In this document: positions 50,061 through 58,291 of the stretch, piece by piece
Numbering within the stretch: the stretch's first letter is position 1
Layout: each line of letters opens with the position of its first letter
NCBI GenBank assembly: GCA_002324875.1
Contig: NTJG01000002.1
Location: forward strand, 248,001-312,000
Reading direction: 5' to 3'
DNA length: 64,000 nt
From: Lysobacteraceae bacterium NML93-0793
GTDB lineage: Bacteria; Pseudomonadota; Gammaproteobacteria; Xanthomonadales; Xanthomonadaceae
Program-made: the position numbers and the translations under genes
The notes under the pieces: model-generated
The model's database searches: none
What the model was told of the DNA's origin: nothing
The model's input: the letters and a program-made list of their open reading frames with translations, nothing else

Positions 50061-50960
50061 TTACTTCGTGTCGACGGTCGCCGCAGGCGGCACCGGCTGC
50101 AGGGTCGGCGCACTCCGCGATTTCCACAACAGGAACAGGCCCAGCGCGATCAGCGGCAGCGACAGCACCTGCCCCATCGTCAGCCAGCCGAACGCCAGAT
50201 AGCCGAGCTCGGCATCGGGCACGCGGACGAACTCGACGATGAAGCGGAACACGCCGTACAGCAGCGCGAACAGGCCCGACACCGCATAGCGCGGCCGCGG
50301 CTTGCGCGAGAACCACCACAGCACCACGAACATCACCAGGCCCTCGAGAAACGCCTGGTAGAGCTGGGAGGGATGGCGCGCGAACTGGTCCAGCGCGCCG
50401 GTCGCGAACTCGCTCTGCAGGCGCTCGGCCGACCAGCCCCGGAATGCAGGATCGGTCGGAAACACCACGCCCCAGCCGGCCTGCGTGTACTTGCCCCACA
50501 GCTCGGCGCCGATGTAATTGCCGATGCGCCCGAAGCCCAGGCCCGGCGGCACCCACGGTGCGACGAAGTCCATGACGTCGAAGAAGTGCAGGCCCTGGCG
50601 GCGCGTCCACCACCAGGCCGCGACCAGCACGCCGAGCAGACCGCCGTGGAAACTCATGCCGCCGTCCCAGACCTTGAACAGCATCAGCGGGTTCTGCAGC
50701 AGATCGCCGAAGGCATAGAACAGCACGTAGCCGATGCGACCACCGAGAATCACGCCGAGGATGCCGTAGAACAGCAGGTCGCCGAACTGCTCGACGCTCA
50801 CGCCCGGCAGTCGCCCGGCGCGGATCCGGCTGCGTCCGAGCAGCCAGGCCACAGCAAAGGCCAGCAGATACATCAGGCCGTACCAGTGGATCGACGGCTG
50901 GAAGGCACCGACCTGCGGCAGGTGGACGGCGATCGGGTCGATCTGGTGAAGAATCGTCAT
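50061..50960 (-). CDS. lgt: Prolipoprotein diacylglyceryl transferase
   Basis: The 299-residue inner membrane enzyme has about seven spans and the signatures [54 protein letters not shown] and [14 protein letters not shown]. It transfers diacylglycerol from phosphatidylglycerol to the lipobox cysteine, so it would process the lipoproteins encoded elsewhere in this window. The lgt-thyA-folA order is conserved in gammaproteobacteria. Confidence 0.98.
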   Translation of the reverse strand: MTILHQIDPIAVHLPQVGAFQPSIHWYGLMYLLAFAVAWLLGRSRIRAGRLPGVSVEQFGDLLFYGILGVILGGRIGYVLFYAFGDLLQNPLMLFKVWDGGMSFHGGLLGVLVAAWWWTRRQGLHFFDVMDFVAPWVPPGLGFGRIGNYIGAELWGKYTQAGWGVVFPTDPAFRGWSAERLQSEFATGALDQFARHPSQLYQAFLEGLVMFVVLWWFSRKPRPRYAVSGLFALLYGVFRFIVEFVRVPDAELGYLAFGWLTMGQVLSLPLIALGLFLLWKSRSAPTLQPVPPAATVDTK

Positions 50961-50964
50961 GGCG

Positions 50965-51744
50965 TCAGCGCGGCAGTGGGTGGGTGGGCGCGTCGACCGG
51001 CGGGAGCGTCTCGCCGCGCACGCGCATCGCGTTGCGCTTGGCCCAGAGGTTGAGCAGTTCCACCACGGCCGAGAAGCCCATCGAGCCGTAGAGATAACCG
51101 CGCGGGATGTGCACCCCGAGGCCGTCGAGCATCAGGTAAATGCCGATCAGCACGATGAACGCCAGCGCCAGCATCTTGACCGTCGGGTTCGCGTCGATGA
51201 ACTTGCCCAGCGGTTGCGCCGCCAGCAGCATCACCGATACCGCGACCAGGATCGCCGCGACCATCACCGGAATGTACTCGCCGGCCATGCCGACCGCGGC
51301 GATCACCGAGTCGAGCGAGAACACGATGTCGATCACGGCGATCTGCGCGATCACCGCGCCGAACGAGGCCACCGCCTTGCCCGTGCCGCCGTGTGCTTCG
51401 GCATCCTCGCCCTTGATCTGCTCGCGGATCTCGAGCGCGCCCTTGCCGATCAGGAACAGGCCGCCGAGGATCAGGATCAGGTCACGCACGGAAATGCCGC
51501 GACCGAGGACCTCGAACAGCGGATCGGTCAACCGGGCCAGCCACGCCAGGGTGAGCAGCAGCGCGATGCGGGTGATGCACGCGACCGCGATGCCGAACTT
51601 GCGCGCGAACTCGCGCTTCTCGACCGGCAGCTTGGACACCGCGATCGAGATGAAGACCAGGTTGTCGATCCCGAGCACGATCTCGATCGTGCTCAGGGTG
51701 ATCAGCAGGATCCAGACCTGCGGGTCGGTCAGAAGCTCCATCAT
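50965..51744 (-). CDS. TerC-family membrane protein
   Basis: The 259-residue protein has seven spans with the two acidic metal-site motifs of the family, [17 protein letters not shown] and [18 protein letters not shown]. It also has [21 protein letters not shown] and the closing [16 protein letters not shown]. TerC/Alx relatives are linked to manganese export and metallation of exported proteins. I use ATG 51744; tandem ATGs at 51753 and 51741 are alternatives. It ends five bases before the lgt start. Confidence 0.92.
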   Translation of the reverse strand: MMELLTDPQVWILLITLSTIEIVLGIDNLVFISIAVSKLPVEKREFARKFGIAVACITRIALLLTLAWLARLTDPLFEVLGRGISVRDLILILGGLFLIGKGALEIREQIKGEDAEAHGGTGKAVASFGAVIAQIAVIDIVFSLDSVIAAVGMAGEYIPVMVAAILVAVSVMLLAAQPLGKFIDANPTVKMLALAFIVLIGIYLMLDGLGVHIPRGYLYGSMGFSAVVELLNLWAKRNAMRVRGETLPPVDAPTHPLPR

Positions 51745-51796
51745 CGGACACACATCCTCGATTCAAATGACGTCGGCATCGCGCCGGCCGCCCGGT

Positions 51797-52177
51797 TCAC
51801 AGCAGGCGCGGCAGCAGGATCAGACCCCACACCGCCAGTACGTTGAGCATGGTGACGAACACCGCAGCCGAGCCCATGTCCTTCGCACGCCCGGCGAGCT
51901 CGTGGTGCTCGGGGCCGTACCGCTCGATCAGCGCTTCGATCGCGGAATTCAGCAACTCCACCGCGAGCACCAGCAGACAGCTGCCCAGCAGCAACGCGCG
52001 CTCCACCCCGGTATCGCCCAGCCAGAGCGCAAGCGGCGCCAGCACGGCCAGCAGGCAGACCTCCAGACGGAACGAGGATTCGTGCAGCCAGGCCGCACGC
52101 AGGCCCTGCAACGACCAGATCGTGGCCTTGAGCATCCGCGCCGGGCCGCGCGGCCAGTGTCCGGTCTCGTCGGCCAC
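51797..52177 (-). CDS. dgkA: Diacylglycerol kinase
   Basis: The 126-residue small membrane kinase has SLQGLRAAWLHESSFRLEV and the core VELLNSAIEALIERYG with EHHELAGRAKDMGSAAV, which carry the catalytic and ATP-binding residues known from E. coli DgkA, and three membrane spans. It recycles diacylglycerol to phosphatidate, for instance after lipid-dependent envelope reactions. GTG 52177 gives the family length; ATG 52135 or 52237 are alternatives. Confidence 0.94.
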   Translation of the reverse strand: MADETGHWPRGPARMLKATIWSLQGLRAAWLHESSFRLEVCLLAVLAPLALWLGDTGVERALLLGSCLLVLAVELLNSAIEALIERYGPEHHELAGRAKDMGSAAVFVTMLNVLAVWGLILLPRLL

Positions 52178-52408
52178 GGTCACGCCCCCGGTCGCGCGGA
52201 CAGACCGCCCGACGACGGCGCGCGCATCGGACGGCATCGGAACGCGGACCACGGTGGAGCGGTCGAGGGCATGGGACCGGGAATTCGGGGGGGAGCAGCA
52301 GACGGGCCGGTGAATTCTGACACATCCGCCCTGCCCGCCCTCGCCGTTTGCATCGTGGCACCGCGGCTGGTTGACTGGCGGCCGCCCGTCAGGATCCAGG
52401 AGCCCCGC

Positions 52409-53119
52409 GTGCGCCTCGCCCTCCGCTCGACCGCCCTGCTCTGCGCCGCCCTGCTGGCGCTGGCAGCCTGCTCCACGACGGGGTCGCGTCCCGGTGTCGA
52501 CCCGACCGCTGGGCTCGATCCGGTCTCCTCGCCCGAATGGGCCGCCGACATGGCACGGTTCGCCGCCGAAGATGCGGCGCGTCCGCCACCGGAACGCCCA
52601 ATCGTCTTCACCGGCAGCTCGTCGGTGCGGATGTGGGACACGCTGGAACAGGATTTTCCCGAAGTCCCGGTGCTCAATCGGGGCTTCGGCGGCTCCCAGG
52701 TCCGCGATGCGGTCTGGTACGCCGACGCGGTCGCGTTGCGCTACCGGCCACGCCAGATCGTGCTCTACGCCGGCGACAACGACACCCATGCAGGCCGCTC
52801 GCCCGCGCAGGTGCTCGCCGATACACAGGCCTTCGTCGCCCGGATCCACGCGGCGTTGCCGGGCACCCAGATCGCGCTGCTGGGCATCAAGCCGAGTCCG
52901 TCGCGGCTCGAGTTGCTGCCGGTGCAGCGGGCCACCAACACGGCGCTGCGCACCTGGGCGACGGGCCAGCGCAACGTGGCCTACATCGATGTGTTCACGC
53001 CGATGCTCGATGCGGAAGGCCTGCCGCGCGAGTCGCTCTTCATCGCCGACCGCCTGCACATGAACGCCGAGGGCTACGCCCTGTGGCGCGAGATCATCGC
53101 GCCGTATCTCGTGCGTTGA
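52409..53119 (+). CDS. SGNH/GDSL-type lipoprotein hydrolase
   Basis: The 236-residue protein starts at GTG 52409 with AGGAG six bases upstream and a lipobox LAAC (Cys21). The SGNH blocks are FTGSSSVRMWD (nucleophile Ser), NRGFGGSQVRD (Gly), LYAGDNDTHAG (Asn) and ADRLHMNAEGY (Asp and His). Relatives are acetylhydrolases, phospholipases or peptidoglycan O-acetyl esterases. Probably periplasmic, membrane anchored; divergent from dgkA. Confidence 0.9.
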   Translation: MRLALRSTALLCAALLALAACSTTGSRPGVDPTAGLDPVSSPEWAADMARFAAEDAARPPPERPIVFTGSSSVRMWDTLEQDFPEVPVLNRGFGGSQVRDAVWYADAVALRYRPRQIVLYAGDNDTHAGRSPAQVLADTQAFVARIHAALPGTQIALLGIKPSPSRLELLPVQRATNTALRTWATGQRNVAYIDVFTPMLDAEGLPRESLFIADRLHMNAEGYALWREIIAPYLVR

Positions 53120-53189
53120 CGCCTACGTTTCACTCCATGCGAATGGGCGCGTCGGGACACTGCAGCGGGACCGCACCGGGAGCACGACC

Positions 53190-53735
53190 ATGCGTCTCCG
53201 TCTCGCCACCGCCGGCGTCCTCGCCGCGTTGACCTTGGGAGCCACCATGCCACACGCCTTCGCCCAGTCCACTGTCATTCCGCAGCAGCCGGGCGATCCC
53301 GGTTACGAGCCGCTGCTCGCGGCCGCCACCGCACCACTGCGCGACGCCCTCGGCGATGCGGTGACGCTCGACATCGAACGGCTCGACCGCCTCGGCCGCT
53401 GGGCATTCCTGCAGGCCACGATGCGCAGCGTTGACGGTGGCCGCCCAGACTACGCCGGCACACCCTACGCCGAGCGCGCGGAAAGTGGCGGCATGTCCGA
53501 TGTCTACGTCGCGTTGCTGCGCACCGAGCCCGAACCCGATAGCGACGACACGGACGGGCGGACCTCCGGCGCGCCATCGGTGGCCACTGATGGGAGTGAC
53601 GCAGCCGAAGACGCACCCGGCGACGCGCCGGCCGTGCGATGGACGCTCGTGGACCACGCGATCGGACCATCGGACGTCGCCTGGCTGACGTGGCCGCAAG
53701 CGCATGCCGCGCCGCGCCACCTGTTCGGATTCTGA
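53190..53735 (+). CDS. Secreted protein of unknown function
   Basis: A 181-residue protein with a signal peptide (about 1-25, HAFAQ). The core (about 35-80: YEPLLAAATAPLRDALG, VTLDIERLDRLGRWAFLQATMR) is followed by an acidic low-complexity insert (DSDDTDGRTSGAPSVATDG) and a C-terminal VRWTLVDHAIGPSDVAWLTW. I do not recognise the family. It lies 70 bases downstream of the SGNH gene and may be cotranscribed; a very long terminator stem follows. Confidence 0.78.
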   Translation: MRLRLATAGVLAALTLGATMPHAFAQSTVIPQQPGDPGYEPLLAAATAPLRDALGDAVTLDIERLDRLGRWAFLQATMRSVDGGRPDYAGTPYAERAESGGMSDVYVALLRTEPEPDSDDTDGRTSGAPSVATDGSDAAEDAPGDAPAVRWTLVDHAIGPSDVAWLTWPQAHAAPRHLFGF

Positions 53736-53848
53736 GCGGGCCGTTCCGTCAGGCGCGGATTCAGCGCGGAACCGCTCCAGACCACGACAACGCGCCCAAG
53801 GCGCGACGCGATGGAACCGTCCTCGCTACGGTTCAGCGCGACGTACAC

Positions 53849-53899
53849 ACACACAACGCGAACGGGCCGGTCAGGAACCGGCCCGTTCGCGTTGTGTGT
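53849..53899. terminator. Very long perfect inverted repeat, bidirectional terminator
   Basis: A 23-bp uninterrupted stem (53849-53871 paired with 53877-53899) with loop CAGGA separates the unknown secreted gene and the convergent LysM gene. It is by far the longest perfect hairpin in the window. It ends seven bases from the stop of the LysM gene. A termination role is likely; there is no T-run. Confidence 0.85.
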
Positions 53900-53905
53900 A
53901 GGCGA

Positions 53906-54577
53906 TCAGCGCGGGGGCGTGATGATCTCGTAGTTCCCCGACGCGCCGCCCCAGCTGATCCGCTGCGAGCCGTCGGAATTGACGTTGTTGGAGCCGATGA
54001 ACCTCGGCGAGCCGTTCTCGAATCCCGCGAACAGCACCACGTGCGACTGGCCGTTCTTCTGCATGAGCACCACGTCGCCGGGGGTCGCGTCCTGCAACGA
54101 CACCGTTCTCCAGCCGTCACCCTTGAGATTGTTGGCGAGCTGGTCGACCGATGCGCTGGCTTGGCCGGGCTCGATCACGCCGGCCTTCTGCAGCACCGCG
54201 GACACGAAGTTCGCGCAGTTGACGTTGTTCGGAACCCACGACTCCATCGGCAGTTCGTCGCTGAATTTCAGTTCGCCGGCATTGCGGCCGATGAACTGTT
54301 CGGCGATCGCGGCCGCATTGTTGCCCTCGACGCGCGTGCCGCCCTCGACCCCGCCGACTCCGCCGACGCCGGACGTGCCGCCGGCACTGTCGTTCGCAGC
54401 GACGCCGCCGCGCCCACCCGGTACGACCAGCGTATCGCCGGCGTAGATCAGATCGGGATTGGTGATCTTGCCGTTGCTCGCCATCAGGGCGTCGACCGAG
54501 GTGGCGTAGCGCTGCGCGAGCGCACTGAGGGTGTCACCCCAGGCGATGTTGTGGACGGCGTTGCCGACTGCGGTCAT
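53906..54577 (-). CDS. LysM protein with papain-like (NlpC/CHAP-type) domain
   Basis: This 223-residue protein has an N-terminal LysM domain (about 8-53: HNIAWGDTLSALAQRYATS, DLIYAGDTLVVP), a Gly-rich linker (54-83), and a C-terminal domain with Cys121 (NVNCANFVSAVLQKAG), DATPGDVVLMQ and His179 (QSHVVLFAG). This is the layout of papain-like peptidoglycan hydrolases. There is no signal peptide after the well-placed ATG 54577 (GGAG eight bases upstream), so it may leave by lysis, by a type VI/III route, or act inside. Target wall bond is unknown. Confidence 0.85.
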   Translation of the reverse strand: MTAVGNAVHNIAWGDTLSALAQRYATSVDALMASNGKITNPDLIYAGDTLVVPGGRGGVAANDSAGGTSGVGGVGGVEGGTRVEGNNAAAIAEQFIGRNAGELKFSDELPMESWVPNNVNCANFVSAVLQKAGVIEPGQASASVDQLANNLKGDGWRTVSLQDATPGDVVLMQKNGQSHVVLFAGFENGSPRFIGSNNVNSDGSQRISWGGASGNYEIITPPR

Positions 54578-55027
54578 CGGAGATCTCCGGAAAGGTGGCC
54601 ATGGTGTCCGGGGGGGCACGCTGCCGGACGATGACGACAACGGTCGCCTGATCGCGGGACGGCCTCAATCTGGGGCGGACCCTAGCTTCGGGCGTGCCAC
54701 CTATTCAGCGCGCCCCGTCATCGGCGGGCGCTCCTGCGTCCCGCACTGCGGGGCGGCGCGCCCTGGCACTGCAACGCAGCATCGCTCGCAACCACGGTGG
54801 CGGTCGAAGTTGCGGAAGAAACGTTTTCAGCCCATTCAACTGTGCCCGCGGACACGAAGCGACTGCGCACTCGACGTCAATATCTCCGCTTCGCTTGACA
54901 GCTGCGCGCTCCTGCTCGCAGCGTCGGCCGTCCGGTCGCGGTGACGAGTGAATCGCGGACGAAGGAACAGGGGAAACATCGCCGGCGATTCCTCGCCGGC
55001 AAATCCACGCCCGATAAGGACAGTCCA
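54578..55027. other. Upstream region of the S8 protease with leader hairpin
   Basis: About 450 bases between divergent genes. No convincing gene. A perfect 8-bp stem with a TTCC loop (54981-54988 with 54993-55000) lies 27 bases before the protease start and would be in its mRNA leader. An AT-richer stretch near 54880-54895 (GTCAATATCTCC) may be promoter. The upstream in-frame ATG-like codon at 54941 precedes no signal peptide. Confidence 0.5.
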
Positions 55028-56248
55028 ATGAACCAGAAGCGCCTGCTCGCCCTCGCTCTCGCCGCCGCCCTCGCCTCGCCCGCCTTCGCCGGCGAGCTGA
55101 AAAAGGCCGACAACCCGATCCCGGGCCAGTACATCGTCGTCTTCAACAGCGCCGACATCCGCGAACGCGTGGATTCCGAACGCCTCGCCGGGCGGCTCGA
55201 CAAGACCGCGGCGGCCTCGACCGACATGGCCATCGCGGCCGAGGTCGAGCGCACCGTCGTCGACGTCGCGTCACGCTACGACCTCGACGTGCGCCAGCTC
55301 TACACCCACGCGCTGCACGGCATGGTGGTGCAGGCCGACGAGCGCAAGCTGGCGCGCCTGCTCAACGATCCGCGCGTGGAGTTCATCGAGGAGGACGGCT
55401 ACGTCGAACTCTCCGCCACCCAGACCGGCGCCACCTGGGGCCTGGACCGCGTGGACCAGCGCGACCGCCCGCTCAACGGCACCTACATCTACAACCCGCT
55501 GGCCGCCAACGTGCGCGCCTACATCATCGACAGCGGCATCCGCACCGGTCACACCCAGTTCGGCTCCCGCCTGCTGTCGGGCTACTCGGCGATCAACGAC
55601 GGCCGCGGCACCAACGACTGCAATGGCCACGGCACGCATGTCGCCGGCACCGTCGGCGGCACCACGTGGGGCATCGCCAAGCAGGTGCGTCTGGTGCCGG
55701 TGCGCGTGTTCGGCTGCACCGGCGGCAGTGCCAACTCGACGATCATCGCCGGCATCGACTGGGTGCGCGCGAACCGGGTGCTGCCCGCGGTCGCCAACAT
55801 GAGCCTGGGCGGCGGCGCGTCGACGGCCACCGACAACGCCACCAACAACCTGATCAACAGCGGTGTCACGGTGGTGGTCGCGGCCGGCAACAGCAACGCC
55901 AACGCCTGCAACTATTCGCCCGCGCGCGTGGCCAATGCGGTGACCGTGGGCTCGACGACCTCGACCGATGCACGCTCGTCGTTCTCGAACTTCGGCAGCT
56001 GCGTGAACATCTTCGCGCCCGGCTCGTCGATCACCTCGGCCTGGTCCACCAGCACCTCGGCGTCGAACACGATCAGCGGCACGTCGATGGCATCGCCGCA
56101 CGTGGCCGGCGCGGCGGCGCTGTATCTCACCAACAATCCGTCGGCGTCACCGGCAACCGTGCGCAACTGGCTCTATACCAATGCCACGACCAACCGCTTG
56201 ACGGGCATCGGCACCGGCTCGCCGAACCGGCTTCTTTACACCCGCTGA
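55028..56248 (+). CDS. Secreted S8 serine protease, proteinase K type
   Basis: The 406-residue precursor has a signal peptide (1-21), an I9 propeptide (about 32-128, ending [11 protein letters not shown]), and a mature domain starting near [16 protein letters not shown]. The catalytic residues are Asp168 (YIIDSGI), His201 ([10 protein letters not shown]), oxyanion Asn288 (VAAGN) and Ser353 ([11 protein letters not shown]). It resembles aqualysin and proteinase K and lacks C-terminal PPC domains, unlike the protease at 730-2790. The ATG 55028 has AAGGA behind it. Paired cysteines (DCNG, FGCT, NACN, GSCVN) suggest disulfides. Confidence 0.95.
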   Translation: MNQKRLLALALAAALASPAFAGELKKADNPIPGQYIVVFNSADIRERVDSERLAGRLDKTAAASTDMAIAAEVERTVVDVASRYDLDVRQLYTHALHGMVVQADERKLARLLNDPRVEFIEEDGYVELSATQTGATWGLDRVDQRDRPLNGTYIYNPLAANVRAYIIDSGIRTGHTQFGSRLLSGYSAINDGRGTNDCNGHGTHVAGTVGGTTWGIAKQVRLVPVRVFGCTGGSANSTIIAGIDWVRANRVLPAVANMSLGGGASTATDNATNNLINSGVTVVVAAGNSNANACNYSPARVANAVTVGSTTSTDARSSFSNFGSCVNIFAPGSSITSAWSTSTSASNTISGTSMASPHVAGAAALYLTNNPSASPATVRNWLYTNATTNRLTGIGTGSPNRLLYTR

Positions 56249-56271
56249 AGTCCGCACGGATACCGCGGAAC

Positions 56272-56295
56272 GAAGGGCGCCTGCGGGCGCCCTTC
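56272..56295. terminator. Bidirectional hairpin between protease and exporter operon
   Basis: A 10-bp perfect stem (56272-56281 with 56286-56295) with a TGCG loop lies between the convergent protease and ABC permease genes, 23 and 20 bases from the two stops. Confidence 0.75.
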
Positions 56296-56315
56296 TCCGT
56301 TGCGGGCATCCGGCC

Positions 56316-57551
56316 TCACTGCTGGCGCAGGGCGTCGATCGGGTCGAGCTCCGAGGCCTTGCGCGCCGGGTAGTAGCCGAAGAACAGACCCGTGGCGACC
56401 GAGAACCCCGCGGCCAGCAGCACCACCTGGCTGTTGAGCACGGTCGGCAGATCGCTGAAACGTCCCACCAGCAGTGCACCGCCGATGCCGATGCCGATGC
56501 CGAGCACGCCGCCGCCGAGCGACAGCAGCATCGCTTCGGCGAGGAACTGCCTGCGCACGTCGGTCGGGCCGGCGCCGACCGCCATGCGCAGGCCGATCTC
56601 GCGGATCCGTTCGGTCACCGAGACCAGCATGATGTTCATGATGCCGATGCCGCCGACGATCAGCGAAATCGTCGCCACCGCGCCGAGCAGCAGCGACATC
56701 AGCCGCGTGGTCGCGGTGCGCGTGGCGACGATCTCGGAGATGTTGCGCACGCTGAAGTCGTCCTCCGCGCCCGGTGCGATGCGGTGGCGCTGGCGCAGCA
56801 GGGCTTCGACCTCCCCCTGCACGTAGCCGAGGTCGTCGGCGTTGGCCACGGTCAACGCGATCTGCATCACCGCGCTCGGCGGCAGGCCGGACGCGCCCAG
56901 CAGCCGGCGCCGCCCGGTCTCCAGCGGCACCATCATCACGTCGTCCTGGTCCTGGCCGAATCCGCCCTGGCCCTTGGGTGCCAGGGTGCCGACCACGGTG
57001 AACGGCGTGCGCCCGATGCGCACGGTCTGACCGACGCCGCTGTCGTCGCCGAACAGTTCGCGGCGCACGGTCTCGCCGAGGATCACGACCTTGCCGGCGC
57101 CGGTGTAGTCCTGCGGCTCGAACAGGCTGCCGTCGGCCAGCGTCCAGGCGTTGATCTCGAAGAAGTCCGGCTGCACGCCCTGCCAGCTGCTGGCCCAGTT
57201 GCGTTCGGCGAATACCACCTGGCTGCTGCCGCGCAGCTGACCGGTGACCAGCTGCACCTCGGGAATCTCGGCGCGGATCGCCTCCGCATCGCCCTCGGTC
57301 AGCGTGAAGAACGCGCTGCCGGCCTGGCGCGCGCCGCCCCCGGCGCGGCGCGAACCCGGCGAAATGTCGAGCCGCTGCGAGCCGAGCCCCGACACCATGC
57401 GATCGATCTCGGCCTGCGTGCCTTGACCGACCGACACCATGACGATGACCGCAGCGATGCCGATGATCACGCCCAGCGAGGTGAGCATGCTGCGCATCCA
57501 GTTGCCGCGCAGCGCGAAGATCGCCGTCCGCAGCACGTCCATGTAGGTCAT
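56316..57551 (-). CDS. MacB-like ABC transporter permease
   Basis: The 411-residue permease has an N-terminal span (about 20-45, LTSLGVIIGIAAVIVMVSVG), a large MacB-type periplasmic core domain (about 45-280), and three C-terminal spans with the FtsX motif ISLIVGGIGIMNIMLVSVTER and REIGLRMAVGA. It is the membrane half of a MacAB-type exporter, with ATPase and permease encoded separately rather than fused as in E. coli MacB. Its start overlaps the ATPase stop. Confidence 0.94.
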   Translation of the reverse strand: MTYMDVLRTAIFALRGNWMRSMLTSLGVIIGIAAVIVMVSVGQGTQAEIDRMVSGLGSQRLDISPGSRRAGGGARQAGSAFFTLTEGDAEAIRAEIPEVQLVTGQLRGSSQVVFAERNWASSWQGVQPDFFEINAWTLADGSLFEPQDYTGAGKVVILGETVRRELFGDDSGVGQTVRIGRTPFTVVGTLAPKGQGGFGQDQDDVMMVPLETGRRRLLGASGLPPSAVMQIALTVANADDLGYVQGEVEALLRQRHRIAPGAEDDFSVRNISEIVATRTATTRLMSLLLGAVATISLIVGGIGIMNIMLVSVTERIREIGLRMAVGAGPTDVRRQFLAEAMLLSLGGGVLGIGIGIGGALLVGRFSDLPTVLNSQVVLLAAGFSVATGLFFGYYPARKASELDPIDALRQQ

Positions 57552-58291
57552 GCACCACCTCCCTGCACCGGACGCACCCGGGTGTCGTAAGGCGCTTCCT
57601 CGTGCAGTTCGCCGTCGCGCATGACGAAGGTCCGGTCCGCATGCGCGGCCACCTCGGGATCGTGCGTGATCAGCACGACCGTGTGCCCCTTGTCGCGCAG
57701 ACGCTTGAACAGGGCCAGGATCTCCTCGCCGGTCTTGGTATCGAGCGCACCGGTCGGCTCGTCGGCCAGCAGCACCGGCGGCCGGTTGATCAGCGCGCGT
57801 GCGATCGCCACGCGCTGCTGCTGGCCGCCCGACAGTTCGCTCGGCCGGTGACCGCCGCGGTTGCCGAGACCGACCGCTTCCAGCGCCTCCCGTGCGCGAT
57901 CGTGCCGCGCCTCGTTGGGCACGCGCGCATAGCCCAGCGGCATCGCCACGTTGTCGATCGCGGTCATCCGCGGCAGCAGGTTGAAGCCCTGGAACACGAA
58001 GCCGATCTTGTCCCGCCGCAATTCCGCCAGCTGTTCGCGATCGAGCGTGGCGACATCCACACCGTCGCAGTGGTAGCTGCCCGACGTGGGCGTATCGAGA
58101 CAACCGATCAGGTTCATCAGCGTCGATTTGCCCGAACCCGACGGCCCCATGATCGCCACGAACTCGCCGTGGCGGATGCACATGTCGACCGCGTGCAGCG
58201 CGACGACCTCGGCTTCGGTGCCTGCCGAGTAGACCTTGCGCAGCGCGCGCGTCTCGATGACCGGCGGCCGGATGTCGGTCGCGCCCGTCAT
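57548..58291 (-). CDS. MacB/LolD-like ABC transporter ATP-binding protein
   Basis: The 247-residue ATPase has Walker A GPSGSGKST near 50-58, Q-loop FVFQGFNLLPRM, signature LSGGQQQRVAIARAL, Walker B VLLADEPTGALD and H-loop LITHDPEVAAHAD. It is the type-VII mechanotransmission class that drives periplasmic efflux. The ATG at 58291 overlaps the adaptor stop, so MacA-like adaptor, ATPase and permease are translated in order 58288-59820, this gene, then the permease. Confidence 0.95.
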   Translation of the reverse strand: MTGATDIRPPVIETRALRKVYSAGTEAEVVALHAVDMCIRHGEFVAIMGPSGSGKSTLMNLIGCLDTPTSGSYHCDGVDVATLDREQLAELRRDKIGFVFQGFNLLPRMTAIDNVAMPLGYARVPNEARHDRAREALEAVGLGNRGGHRPSELSGGQQQRVAIARALINRPPVLLADEPTGALDTKTGEEILALFKRLRDKGHTVVLITHDPEVAAHADRTFVMRDGELHEEAPYDTRVRPVQGGGA

